Below are positions 1 to 6,510 of a stretch of DNA of 10,357 bases, one piece after another. The notes under the pieces are model-generated. The model was not told where the DNA came from and searched no databases. It saw nothing but the letters and a program-made list of their open reading frames with translations. Positions within the stretch are counted from its first letter, which is position 1. Each line of letters begins with the position of its first letter. The position numbers were made by a program, and so were the translations under genes. The DNA lies in NCBI GenBank assembly GCA_964469765.1, contig CAYYAU010000024.1:1-10357 (forward strand), read 5' to 3'. Source of the stretch: CAYYAU01 sp964469765 [NCBI: uncultured Clostridia bacterium] (GTDB lineage: Bacteria > UBA6262 > WVXT01 > CAYYAU01).

Positions 1-1270
1 ATGTATAGCCAAAAACCTCTTCAGTAATATATCTATTAATCCTTGTTGCCGTATCAAGTGTCGTCATAACAAAGGCATTTAATGTAACCATTGCAAGTAA
101 TGAACCAAATGTCAATCCAAATATAGGTTCTACAATCTTGCCGTATCCTATGGAAAATGTCTGAATCCAGTTACCTCCTTTTATCAAATATGGATAAACA
201 AGACTCAACGGCCCATCTGTTCTTTTCCAATATAAACCAGCAGTCACTGAAAGAAGCGCTAATATTGCTAAAATACCTTCTAAAAGCATACCTCCGTAAG
301 CAATCCTTTTAGCGTGCTGTTCACTTGTAATCTGCTTTGATGTGGTCCCACTTGCAACTAATGAATGAAAACCAGATATTGCTCCACATGCGATTACAAC
401 ACACATTAATGGCCATAAAGAGCCTTGTGTTGTATTCCATTTAACCAATGCTGGTGTATGTATAACTGGCCGAGAAAATATAAGTCCTACGTATCCAAAT
501 AACAAAGAAAAAAATAAAATAAAAGTAGAAAGGTAATCCCTTGGTTGAAGTATAATATTTACAGGAAGAATTGATGCTATAAATGCATAAATAAAAAGAA
601 TTATTACCCACACAAATAAAGGGTTTTTTACTGATAGAGATACTGGTAAATAATAACCTATAAAAAGCAAAGCTATTAAAAGCATAATCCCAATAATGGT
701 GGCTACTAAATGGTTTATCTTCCATCTGTAAATCATCAGTCCAGTAAGGATTGCAACAATTATAAGTCCAAAGGTTGGTATTACTATCCTTGGTTCATTT
801 ATAAATGTTTTTGATGTAACAGCTGCAAACACTGCTACAACTAAAATTAATGAGAACCATACAAAGATTGAAAATAGTAACTTTGCCTTAGTACTTATTA
901 CACTTCCGGCAACGTGAGCAATGGAGGTGCCTTTGTTTCTTATAGAACAGATAAGTGCAGTAAAGTCATGCACACCACCTAATAAAATACTTCCTAAAAC
1001 AATCCATATAAAAGCAGGAAACCATCCCCAAAGAGCTGCAGCAATTACAGGACCTATAATAGGACCTGCTCCTGCAATACTTGCAAAATGGTGGCCAAAA
1101 AGCATACCCCAGTATTTAGCAGGGACATAATCAACATTGTCTTGTTGAGTAAACGTAGGAGTTTTTCTTTGTGGGTCAATATCAAACTTCTTTTCTAAAA
1201 ACTTTCCATAGAAAATGTAACCTAATATAATTAAAAAAAGTCCAATTCCTGCAATTATTAAGGAGTTCAT
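1..1270 (-). CDS. cstA: Carbon starvation protein CstA family transporter, 3' end cut by window
   Basis: Integral membrane transporter of the CstA family; E. coli members take up pyruvate and have been linked to peptide use during carbon starvation. Reading back from an ATG at 1268-1270 gives 423 open codons to the window edge, so the C-terminus is missing. The family signature GHHFASIAGAGPIIGP is at residues 59-74, followed by GGVHDF at 98-103. The rest is a series of hydrophobic segments with short charged loops, and a DTATR motif lies near the visible end. E. coli CstA is about 700 aa, but shorter homologues exist, so the missing length is unknown. The ATG has only a weak ribosome binding site (GAG about 15 nt upstream), but it starts the first membrane helix directly and sits 30-40 nt below a strong promoter. 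The gene is therefore probably transcribed independently of apgM. The family call is secure; the substrate is inferred. Confidence 0.93.
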   Translation of the reverse strand, partial: MNSLIIAGIGLFLIILGYIFYGKFLEKKFDIDPQRKTPTFTQQDNVDYVPAKYWGMLFGHHFASIAGAGPIIGPVIAAALWGWFPAFIWIVLGSILLGGVHDFTALICSIRNKGTSIAHVAGSVISTKAKLLFSIFVWFSLILVVAVFAAVTSKTFINEPRIVIPTFGLIIVAILTGLMIYRWKINHLVATIIGIMLLIALLFIGYYLPVSLSVKNPLFVWVIILFIYAFIASILPVNIILQPRDYLSTFILFFSLLFGYVGLIFSRPVIHTPALVKWNTTQGSLWPLMCVVIACGAISGFHSLVASGTTSKQITSEQHAKRIAYGGMLLEGILAILALLSVTAGLYWKRTDGPLSLVYPYLIKGGNWIQTFSIGYGKIVEPIFGLTFGSLLAMVTLNAFVMTTLDTATRINRYITEEVFGYT

Positions 1271-1306
1271 TCTTTATATAATTATCTCGCAAAAATTTTA
1301 GTAAAT

Positions 1307-1335
1307 AGTATAATAATTATCCATACTCTTGTCAA
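1307..1335 (-). promoter_or_regulatory. Sigma-70-type promoter of cstA
   Basis: On the minus strand a perfect -35 box TTGACA (1330-1335) is separated by exactly 17 nt from a -10 box TATACT (1307-1312, five of six consensus bases). Transcription would start near 1300, giving a leader of about 30 nt before the cstA ATG. This is the best promoter in the window and supports a bacterial host. I see no convincing operator or CRP-like palindrome beside it. Confidence 0.8.
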
Positions 1336-1360
1336 GTAGAGTAAAACCCATTCTACGTCC

Positions 1361-1401
1361 TGCATTGATTTACTACTGTAATTTCGTAATTATGTTTTTC
1401 C
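1361..1401. repeat. Dispersed intergenic repeat, copy A
   Basis: Bases 1361-1386 match 6405-6430 at 25 of 26 positions, and both continue into a TTTTTCC tract. This copy carries about 8 extra bases (TAATTATG) before that tract. It lies between apgM and cstA, just upstream of the cstA promoter. The copy at 6405 lies just upstream of galT copy 1, in the same orientation relative to the gene. The function is unknown; it could be a small mobile or REP-like element or a shared regulatory leader. Confidence 0.7.
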
Positions 1402-1408
1402 TTTTTCC

Positions 1409-1437
1409 CCTGGCCGTTAAAACCCGGTACGGACAGG
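1409..1437. repeat. GC-rich imperfect hairpin between apgM and cstA
   Basis: Arms CCTGGCCGT (1409-1417) and ACGGACAGG (1429-1437) pair over nine positions with one mismatch around an 11-nt loop. It is a GC-rich island in AT-rich DNA. In the direction of apgM transcription it is not followed by a U-run, so it is a poor intrinsic terminator; it could be a REP-like hairpin or protect the 3' end of the apgM transcript. Confidence 0.5.
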
Positions 1438-1442
1438 CTGTC

Positions 1443-1497
1443 TTCTTTGGTTTTTAATTTTTGGTCTTTGGTTTTTGATCTTTGGTCTTTGCTTTTC
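1443..1497. repeat. Degenerate TTTGGT-type short tandem repeat
   Basis: On the plus strand this is a run of units such as CTTTGG, TTTTTGGT and GTCTTTGG, repeated irregularly four to five times immediately after the apgM stop. Similar tracts lie at 6487-6505 and, in related form (GGATTTTGG), at 2828-2846 and 6468-6486. It is low-complexity intergenic DNA with no coding potential that I can see. Confidence 0.6.
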
Positions 1498-1502
1498 CAC
1501 CA

Positions 1503-2708
1503 TTATGCTCCAAACTTCTTTAGTTTTAATGCATAAGCAAGCATAAGTATCATTATCTCTTTTGCTGGAAATCTTCCAAGCCCACCATTTACACATGTTC
1601 TCTCTGAAAATCTTTTAACATTATCTTTTCTAATAAACCTTGAATATAATACTACTGGATTAGGGTGCCATGAATGAGACTTTAACTCACAAGGAGTAGA
1701 ATGGTCAGCTGTTACCACAAATACATCTGGTTTTAAATTAAGGATTTCAGGAATATATCTATCCACCTTCTCAATAACTTTTATTTTTTCTTCCACATTC
1801 CCATCCTCTCCAAAACTGTCTGTTTTTTTAATGTGAATATAGAAAAAGTCATACTTTATATAGTTCTCCTTTAGAATATTAAACTCTTCTTTAATATCCT
1901 TTGCTCCTTCTATTACCTCCATCCCAACAAGCCGTGCAAGACCCTTATACATTGGATATGTAGCAATTGCACATGGGGTAAGTTTAAACAAATCACTCAT
2001 AGAGGGTATAGGAGGGACCTTTGCAATTCCTCTTAACAAACAGGTATTTGCTGGTAAGTGACCCTTTAAAACCGAATTTACTTGGTTTATAAACTTATTA
2101 ACTATTGCGGCTGATTTTTTTCCGTTTCTTTCCAAAGCAATAGCAGATTTTGGAGGTAGCCCTTCCTTTTGGGGGTCAGCATCAGATATATGTCCTTCTA
2201 ACCCTTCTCCTCTAAAGATAACAACAAATCTATGTTCCTTCCCTGGTTTGATAATGACCTCCACATCATCAACTCTTTTAATCTGTCTCTGTAATAACTC
2301 GCATAATTCAATGTTTTTCTCTGTGGAAATTCGCCCAGCCCTTCTATCAACAATTTTACCATCCTTTAATGTTGCAAAATTTGCTCTGGATGCCAAGTCT
2401 TTTGAGGTCAAGTGAAGGCCAATTCCTAATGCTTCAAGCACACCCCTTCCTATCTCATACTCCATAGGGTCATATCCGAACAAAGCCAAATGAGCAGGTC
2501 CACTCCCTGGAGTAATGCCATAGTTTATAGGGTCAGTCACTCCACAGATTGAATTCTTTGTAAGATAGTCAAGATTTGGTGTATTAGCAATCTCTATTTC
2601 AGTTTTTCCTTTTTTGTTAGGCAAACCACCTATACCATCCATCACTAAAAGCACTATTTTCGATTCTGTCTTTTCAACAAGAGTTTTAAGTATATTATAT
2701 GGTACCAT
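1503..2708 (-). CDS. apgM: 2,3-bisphosphoglycerate-independent phosphoglycerate mutase, archaeal type
   Basis: Cofactor-independent phosphoglycerate mutase (alkaline-phosphatase superfamily, ApgM branch) that interconverts 3- and 2-phosphoglycerate in glycolysis and gluconeogenesis in the cytoplasm. The 401-aa product has the expected metal and catalytic residues: D24 in MDGIGG, the serine nucleophile S69 in TPGSGPAH, D297 in IHIKKTDSFGEDG, D335-H336 in VTADHSTP, and H345 in KSHSWHPNP. The length is typical of the family. E301 stands where the metal-ligand His of the D-x3-H motif normally lies; I believe a bacterial subgroup shares this GEDG form. An in-frame TTG at 2732 would add eight residues. 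I chose the ATG at 2708 because GAGGAGGG lies just upstream of it, and that sequence would otherwise be inside the coding region. The gene follows the peptide-binding lipoprotein after 154 nt and precedes cstA. Confidence 0.92.
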   Translation of the reverse strand: MVPYNILKTLVEKTESKIVLLVMDGIGGLPNKKGKTEIEIANTPNLDYLTKNSICGVTDPINYGITPGSGPAHLALFGYDPMEYEIGRGVLEALGIGLHLTSKDLASRANFATLKDGKIVDRRAGRISTEKNIELCELLQRQIKRVDDVEVIIKPGKEHRFVVIFRGEGLEGHISDADPQKEGLPPKSAIALERNGKKSAAIVNKFINQVNSVLKGHLPANTCLLRGIAKVPPIPSMSDLFKLTPCAIATYPMYKGLARLVGMEVIEGAKDIKEEFNILKENYIKYDFFYIHIKKTDSFGEDGNVEEKIKVIEKVDRYIPEILNLKPDVFVVTADHSTPCELKSHSWHPNPVVLYSRFIRKDNVKRFSERTCVNGGLGRFPAKEIMILMLAYALKLKKFGA

Positions 2709-2712
2709 TCTT

Positions 2713-2720
2713 CCCTCCTC
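2713..2720 (-). promoter_or_regulatory. Ribosome binding site fixing the apgM start
   Basis: The minus strand reads GAGGAGGG followed by AAGA and then ATG. The spacing is right for the ATG at 2708 and rules out the upstream in-frame TTG at 2732 as the main start. Confidence 0.85.
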
Positions 2721-2827
2721 GAATACTACCAAACTACTAACTAAATCTCAAGCCCTTTTGAATTTGGGATTTTTCCGCAGAAGCCGATTTACCTTTAGTT
2801 AAGGACTTATTTGGGATTTTGTAGTAT

Positions 2828-2868
2828 TTGGATTTTGGATTTTTCACTGTTCACTTTTCACTTCACTG
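2828..2868. repeat. Intergenic low-complexity repeats after the peptide-binding gene
   Basis: Bases 2828-2846 are a 19-mer, TTGGATTTTGGATTTTTCA, found identically at 6468-6486. It is followed by a short TTCACTTTTCACTTCACT run that reaches the stop codon of the binding-protein gene. The GGGATTTT element also recurs nearby (about 2767 and 2813). No gene or terminator is visible in 2709-2862. Confidence 0.6.
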
Positions 2869-4473
2869 CATATATCTCTGTTGTGATTTGGGCACATACC
2901 ATTTTATAAAGTTGTACCCAATTCCTGCTTTTTCTACCTTTATACCTTTAAATCTTCTATGAACAACAGGTAAAGAATCCGAAACATAAAGAAATGTGTA
3001 TGGCTGTTCATCTGCTAGAATTCTATGTATTTCATAATAAATCCTTTTCCTTTTATCTAAATCAAATACTCTTCTGCCTTGTGCTAAAAGTCTATCAACT
3101 CTTTTATTAGAATAGGAAATAAAATTATACTTTCCTTCACCAATCTGTGAGGAATGCCATATGGAAAAACAGTCTGGGTCATACGATAAGCTCCATCCTA
3201 AAAGAACAGCTTCAAAATTTCGTTTATCAATGTATTGATGAATAAAACTACTCCATTCAATAATTCTTATTTTAACATCAATTCCAATCTTTCTTAGATT
3301 CTCTTGAATTATAGTAGCACTAAGCTCTCTCATTTTATTTCCCTGATTCGTTAATATAACAAATGAAAAAGGAACACCATCCTTATCAATTACTCCATCA
3401 TTGTCTGTATCTTTCCATCCAGCCTGTTTCAAAAGTTGTCTTGCCTTTTTAGGGTTATAGCGATACTCTTTTACATTTGGATTATAAGCCCATGAGCTTG
3501 GTGGAAAAGGACCTGTTGCTCTCTTTCCTAAACCATGTAGAATTACCTCAATAATCTCTTCCTTATTAATTGCATAGGAAAGTGCTTGTCTTACTCTTTT
3601 ATCCTTAAATAAGGAGTTTCTAAGATTGTATCCTAAATATGTATATCCAAAAGATGGATATCTAAATTTATTAAATCTCTCCATAAAATTAGAAGTAATG
3701 GTCTCTTTTTGATATTGATACGGCGTTAATCCCATCATATCTATACTTTCTCTTTTCAATTCCATAAGCTGAACCGCTTGGTCTGGTATAATTCTATATA
3801 TCACTCTTTGAATATAAGGCTTCCCTTCAAAATAATCAGGATTAGCCTCTAATACAATTTTCTCATCACTTCTCCATTCCTTGAAAATATAAGGTCCTGT
3901 CCCGACAGGCTTTCTATTTGCAGGGTTGGTATTGAAATCTCCTACAGAAAATATGTGTTTAGGCACAATACCTATTCCCCAACTTTCTAATGCAGGAGAA
4001 AAAGGCTCTCTATAAACTATCTTAATTGTATAATCATCAAGGATTTGAACCGAACTAATTCTTTCATAATCAGCACTGTAAGGTGTCCTTACAGAAGGGT
4101 CAACTAACTTTTTATATGTGAAGTTTACATCTTCTGCAGTAAAAGGTTTTCCATCATGCCAGTGTACATTCCTTCTTAAAAAAAATATAATTATCTTCCC
4201 ATCAGAAGAAACTTTCCATTTTTCTGCTAAATCTCCAACAAGCTTTAAGTTTTTGTTATACTTTACCAATCCATTATAAACAAGATTGTTTATTGACGCT
4301 GAAGCACTATCTGAAGCTAAAACAGGATTTAACAAAGAGGCATCTCCTATAGAAGCCTCAATTATTGTATCACCATAAGTAGGTTTTCTTTCTAAAGAAA
4401 ACTCTTTTTTCCCTTCTTTCTTTGTACAGCTAAAAAGGGAAAATAACAGTATAAGTAAAAAAATATTTTTCAA
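2863..4473 (-). CDS. Peptide/nickel-type ABC transporter substrate-binding lipoprotein (SBP family 5)
   Basis: Extracytoplasmic solute-binding protein of the DppA/OppA type, which captures oligopeptides or similar ligands for an ABC importer. The chosen start is TTG at 4473, giving 536 aa. It begins MKNIFLLILLFSLFSC, a lipoprotein signal with the lipidated Cys at residue 16, and GAGGG lies 4 nt upstream. A longer frame from a TTG at 4572 would add 33 residues ahead of the signal and overlap the preceding gene, so I rejected it. Family features include LAEKWKVSSDG, WHDGKPFTAEDV and GTGPYIFKEW. Residues 355-366 (DTDNDGVIDKDG) look like a calcium-binding EF-hand-type loop, which I believe occurs in other members of this family. 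The length is normal. No permease or ATPase gene is adjacent, so its partners must be elsewhere. The ligand cannot be told from sequence. Confidence 0.9.
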   Translation of the reverse strand: MKNIFLLILLFSLFSCTKKEGKKEFSLERKPTYGDTIIEASIGDASLLNPVLASDSASASINNLVYNGLVKYNKNLKLVGDLAEKWKVSSDGKIIIFFLRRNVHWHDGKPFTAEDVNFTYKKLVDPSVRTPYSADYERISSVQILDDYTIKIVYREPFSPALESWGIGIVPKHIFSVGDFNTNPANRKPVGTGPYIFKEWRSDEKIVLEANPDYFEGKPYIQRVIYRIIPDQAVQLMELKRESIDMMGLTPYQYQKETITSNFMERFNKFRYPSFGYTYLGYNLRNSLFKDKRVRQALSYAINKEEIIEVILHGLGKRATGPFPPSSWAYNPNVKEYRYNPKKARQLLKQAGWKDTDNDGVIDKDGVPFSFVILTNQGNKMRELSATIIQENLRKIGIDVKIRIIEWSSFIHQYIDKRNFEAVLLGWSLSYDPDCFSIWHSSQIGEGKYNFISYSNKRVDRLLAQGRRVFDLDKRKRIYYEIHRILADEQPYTFLYVSDSLPVVHRRFKGIKVEKAGIGYNFIKWYVPKSQQRYMQ

Positions 4474-4477
4474 AATA

Positions 4478-4482
4478 CCCTC
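4478..4482 (-). promoter_or_regulatory. Ribosome binding site supporting the TTG start of the binding protein
   Basis: GAGGG on the minus strand lies 4 nt before TTG at 4473. The spacing is slightly short, but it coincides with the beginning of the lipoprotein signal peptide, which makes this start the best choice. Confidence 0.5.
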
Positions 4483-4525
4483 ATTTACCCTAACGGTTAA
4501 ATAATAAAAGGGGATTATTTTTTCT

Positions 4526-4531
4526 ATTATA
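4526..4531 (-). promoter_or_regulatory. Possible -10 box for the peptide-binding gene
   Basis: A perfect TATAAT lies on the minus strand in the 67-nt gap after the GAD-domain gene, which would give a leader of about 45 nt. No recognisable -35 box lies 16-18 nt upstream, and TATAAT arises often by chance in AT-rich DNA, so this is weak. Confidence 0.25.
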
Positions 4532-4540
4532 CACCCAAAT

Positions 4541-4897
4541 TTATGTGTTTCTTTTTTTAATAGCCTCTTCAATCATACTAATTGCTTCTTCGGCTTTCTC
4601 TTTTTGGTCAGCAACAATAATAACAATATCTTTTTCCTGACAACCAAAACTGTCTTCAATAACTCTTTTATCCTCTTTTCTTATACCATACTTTGGAAGC
4701 TCATCAGTAGAAATAAATCCTCTTACGCCGGTTTTCTTTTCTATTTCTTTTGAAAGCTCATCTGAAAACCGCTTATCATTAATCAAAACACCTTGAAAGT
4801 TCTCTGCCTTAATGCCTAAAACAACGCCGCCTTTGTTTATAATCTCCTGGATTACATGAGAATTTGTCTCTTTAAAAAGATCTGTTATATCTCTCAT
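4541..4897 (-). CDS. Stand-alone GAD domain protein resembling the GatE insertion domain
   Basis: The whole 118-aa product looks like one GAD domain, the insertion domain shared by bacterial AspRS and the archaeal tRNA-dependent amidotransferase subunit GatE. From recalled family consensus it is closer to GatE: it opens with RDITDLFKETNSHVI, continues GGVVLGIKAENFQGVL (residues 23-38) and RFSDEL, has the hallmark STDELPKYGI at 63-72 (HTDELPAYGI in GatE), and ends with an IVIIVAD strand and a charged helix. No catalytic GatB/GatE cradle, tail or synthetase domain is encoded beside it. The ATG at 4897 is preceded by a perfect AAGGAGG with 5-nt spacing, so this looks like an intact small gene rather than a fragment. 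In GatE and AspRS the domain is part of tRNA-aminoacylation enzymes; the role of a solitary copy is unknown. It is flanked by a RAM-domain gene upstream and a peptide-binding protein downstream. Confidence 0.75.
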   Translation of the reverse strand: MRDITDLFKETNSHVIQEIINKGGVVLGIKAENFQGVLINDKRFSDELSKEIEKKTGVRGFISTDELPKYGIRKEDKRVIEDSFGCQEKDIVIIVADQKEKAEEAISMIEEAIKKRNT

Positions 4898-4901
4898 TTT
4901 T

Positions 4902-4908
4902 CCTCCTT
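4902..4908 (-). promoter_or_regulatory. Ribosome binding site of the GAD-domain gene
   Basis: AAGGAGG on the minus strand, ideally spaced before the ATG at 4897. It supports the view that the small GAD gene is translated on its own. Confidence 0.85.
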
Positions 4909-5030
4909 AATGTGTTAATACTTCCCATTTAGCACATCTTCCTTTGTAATTTTTTGGTTCTTTCGCAAAACAATCGCCTCTTTGCCCTATTTTTGGAGAA
5001 GAAGATTTGCCTTGGGCTAAGCTCTTTACT

Positions 5031-5261
5031 TTACAGGTCTGTTGAGATTAATGTTTCAGTATTCTCAATGCCTTCAATACTTCTTATTCGTTTAATCACC
5101 GCATCACTCAATGCCTTTGGGTCATTTGCGCTTACTTTTATTACAAGGTCCCACCTTCCAAATACTACCTCTACCTCAGTTACTCCAAAAATCTCTCTAA
5201 TTCTTGATAAGACAATATGCTCCTTCCCCGGAAGAATCTTTATAAGTACAACCCCTTTCAT
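5031..5261 (-). CDS. Stand-alone Lrp/AsnC ligand-binding (RAM) domain protein
   Basis: A 76-aa protein consisting only of the effector-binding alpha/beta domain of Lrp/AsnC regulators, without the helix-turn-helix DNA-binding part. Features seen are VVLIKILPGKE at the start, then GVTEVEVVFGRWDLVIKVSA (residues 26-45, carrying the conserved G-x-x-D-hydrophobic pattern), and IRSIEGIENTETLI near the end. In the family this domain binds amino acids and assembles into rings; stand-alone forms occur in archaea and some bacteria and can modulate full-length Lrp proteins or sense metabolites. The length is normal for stand-alone versions. The start ATG has an unusually complete ribosome binding site. 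It lies 116 nt after galT copy 1 and 133 nt before the GAD gene. The ligand and partner are unknown. Confidence 0.9.
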   Translation of the reverse strand: MKGVVLIKILPGKEHIVLSRIREIFGVTEVEVVFGRWDLVIKVSANDPKALSDAVIKRIRSIEGIENTETLISTDL

Positions 5262-5266
5262 TCTTT

Positions 5267-5277
5267 ATCACCTCCTT
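5267..5277 (-). promoter_or_regulatory. Very strong ribosome binding site of the RAM gene
   Basis: The minus strand reads AAGGAGGTGAT followed by AAAGA and ATG, which is essentially the full complement of the bacterial 16S rRNA 3' tail. It fixes the start at 5261 and suggests high translation. Confidence 0.9.
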
Positions 5278-5377
5278 TTTCTTTGTAACTTTAAATTGTG
5301 TGATACTTTGATATTTCCTAAATTTTGTATTTTATGTATTATCTTTGGTTTAGTTTTTAGAACTTTTCTTTTATGAT

Positions 5378-6382
5378 TTAATTTACCTCTCTTAATAATT
5401 CAGCACAAACCTCAGGGTAAAGCGGTTCAATATAAAAACCCGAACTCCATGCAAATCCCTCTACAGGAAGCACATGCGGTAAAACCTTTATATGCCAGTG
5501 ATAATCCTGAAAAATTGTTTTCCAATATCCCTCTCTTGGTCTTAAGTAAGGTATTGAATACAACATATAATTTAAAGGAGGATCGTTTAACAACTTTGTT
5601 ATTTTTGTTAAGGTTATCTTAAGACACTCTGCTAACTCTACGAGTATTTTTTGTTCTTCTTTAGTGAAATCTGCCTTGTGTCTTTTAGGCACTATCCAAG
5701 TCTCAAAGGGAAATCTCGGTGCAAAAGGAATAAATGAGACCACTGATCTATTTTCAAAAATTATTCTTTGTTTAAACCGTATTTCTTCTCTTATAATATC
5801 ACAAAAAACACATCTTTCTTTGTAACTAAAATGTTCTTTTGCATTATTAAGTTCATTCTTCACTATATCTGGTGTTAATGGAAAAGCAACAAGCTGAGAA
5901 TGAGAATGTCCATATCTATAAGGATTGTTAGGTCTTTGATTTTTAAAGATTATCGCATATCTTAAATCATTATTTTCTTTTAATTGCTCCATTCTAATTT
6001 GATAAACATAGAAGACCTTTTTAATCTGTTCTACAGAAAGCTCAGAAATATTCTTGATATGTTCGGGGGTCTCAATAATCAGCTCATGAGCACCCGTATT
6101 TTTCATCATATCATATAAACCCACACCCTCTCGCTCTAATGGTCTATCTTTTTCTAAAATCGGCTCTTTACTTGGAATAACCCTTACAAACCATTGAGAA
6201 GATTTTTTCTCTCTTAATGAAAATATCTCAGAAGGTGTTAAATGTTCGTTTCCTAAACAAAAGGGACATTGCTTTTCATCAATTTTCTTCTTTGGCTGTA
6301 GTGAACTAAAGAATGTCTGTTTAGATTTTGTTCCTGTTATAACCCATCTTCCTGAAAGAATATCTCTTCTAAGCTCAGCCAC
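5378..6382 (-). CDS. galT: Galactose-1-phosphate uridylyltransferase (copy 1)
   Basis: GalT-family nucleotidyltransferase of the HIT superfamily. Classical members exchange galactose-1-phosphate and UDP-glucose in the Leloir pathway; related enzymes act on ADP-glucose or other sugar nucleotides. The 334-aa product has the zinc cysteines CPFC (C39, C42), a TGAHELIIE strand with H99, the active-site motif GHSHSQ (158-163) with H161 as expected nucleophile and Q163 contacting phosphate, a second pair CVFC (191-194), and DYHWH (293-297) near the end. All key residues are present, so activity is likely. The start is GTG at 6382 behind a GGGGAGGT site (6388-6395). A 128-nt gap with repeats separates it from polX, so it may be transcribed partly on its own. 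A second, diverged homologue lies at 8235-9272. Confidence 0.9.
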   Translation of the reverse strand: MAELRRDILSGRWVITGTKSKQTFFSSLQPKKKIDEKQCPFCLGNEHLTPSEIFSLREKKSSQWFVRVIPSKEPILEKDRPLEREGVGLYDMMKNTGAHELIIETPEHIKNISELSVEQIKKVFYVYQIRMEQLKENNDLRYAIIFKNQRPNNPYRYGHSHSQLVAFPLTPDIVKNELNNAKEHFSYKERCVFCDIIREEIRFKQRIIFENRSVVSFIPFAPRFPFETWIVPKRHKADFTKEEQKILVELAECLKITLTKITKLLNDPPLNYMLYSIPYLRPREGYWKTIFQDYHWHIKVLPHVLPVEGFAWSSGFYIEPLYPEVCAELLREVN

Positions 6383-6404
6383 TTTTTACCTCCCCTATGC
6401 TTTA

Positions 6405-6438
6405 TGCATTGATTTACTACCGTAATTTCGTTTTTCCC
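6405..6438. repeat. Dispersed intergenic repeat, copy B
   Basis: It matches copy A at 1361-1386 in 25 of 26 positions and then runs into TTTTTCCC. It lies 23 nt upstream of the galT copy 1 start codon, so its transcript would include the element in the leader if initiation lies upstream. Its function is unknown. Confidence 0.7.
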
Positions 6439-6467
6439 TTACTGAAGTAGAGAGTAGCAAGTAGAGA

Positions 6468-6505
6468 TTGGATTTTGGATTTTTCATTTGGTTTTTGGCC
6501 TTTGT
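6468..6505. repeat. Low-complexity GGATTTTGG / TTTGGTTTTTGG repeat
   Basis: Bases 6468-6486 are identical to 2828-2846, and the following TTTGGTTTTTGGCCTTTG resembles the tract at 1443-1497. It lies between the polX stop and galT copy 1, with no coding potential that I can see. Confidence 0.6.
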
Positions 6506-6510
6506 CCTTC

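Noticed and set aside
921-1130. Plus-strand open frame of 69 codons
   Set aside because: It lies wholly opposite the conserved N-terminal signature of cstA and has no recognisable protein features.
1443-1497. CRISPR array or regular tandem repeat
   Set aside because: The units are 6-10 nt, irregular and without unique spacers.
2725-2760. TTGAGA-17 nt-TAGTAT as a promoter for apgM
   Set aside because: The -10 box is poor and lies so close to the start that transcription would begin within the ribosome binding site.
4474-4572. N-terminal extension of the peptide-binding protein from a TTG at 4572
   Set aside because: It would place 33 residues before a complete lipoprotein signal and overlap the GAD gene by 32 nt; the later TTG has a ribosome binding site and a normal signal peptide.
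4541-4897. Truncated aspartyl-tRNA synthetase or GatE pseudogene
   Set aside because: The frame is intact, begins and ends at the domain limits, has an ideal ribosome binding site, and no synthetase or amidotransferase remnants flank it.
4954-5376. Plus-strand open frame of 140 codons
   Set aside because: It runs opposite the RAM gene and its flanks. The RAM gene has clear family features and a perfect ribosome binding site, whereas this frame shows neither.
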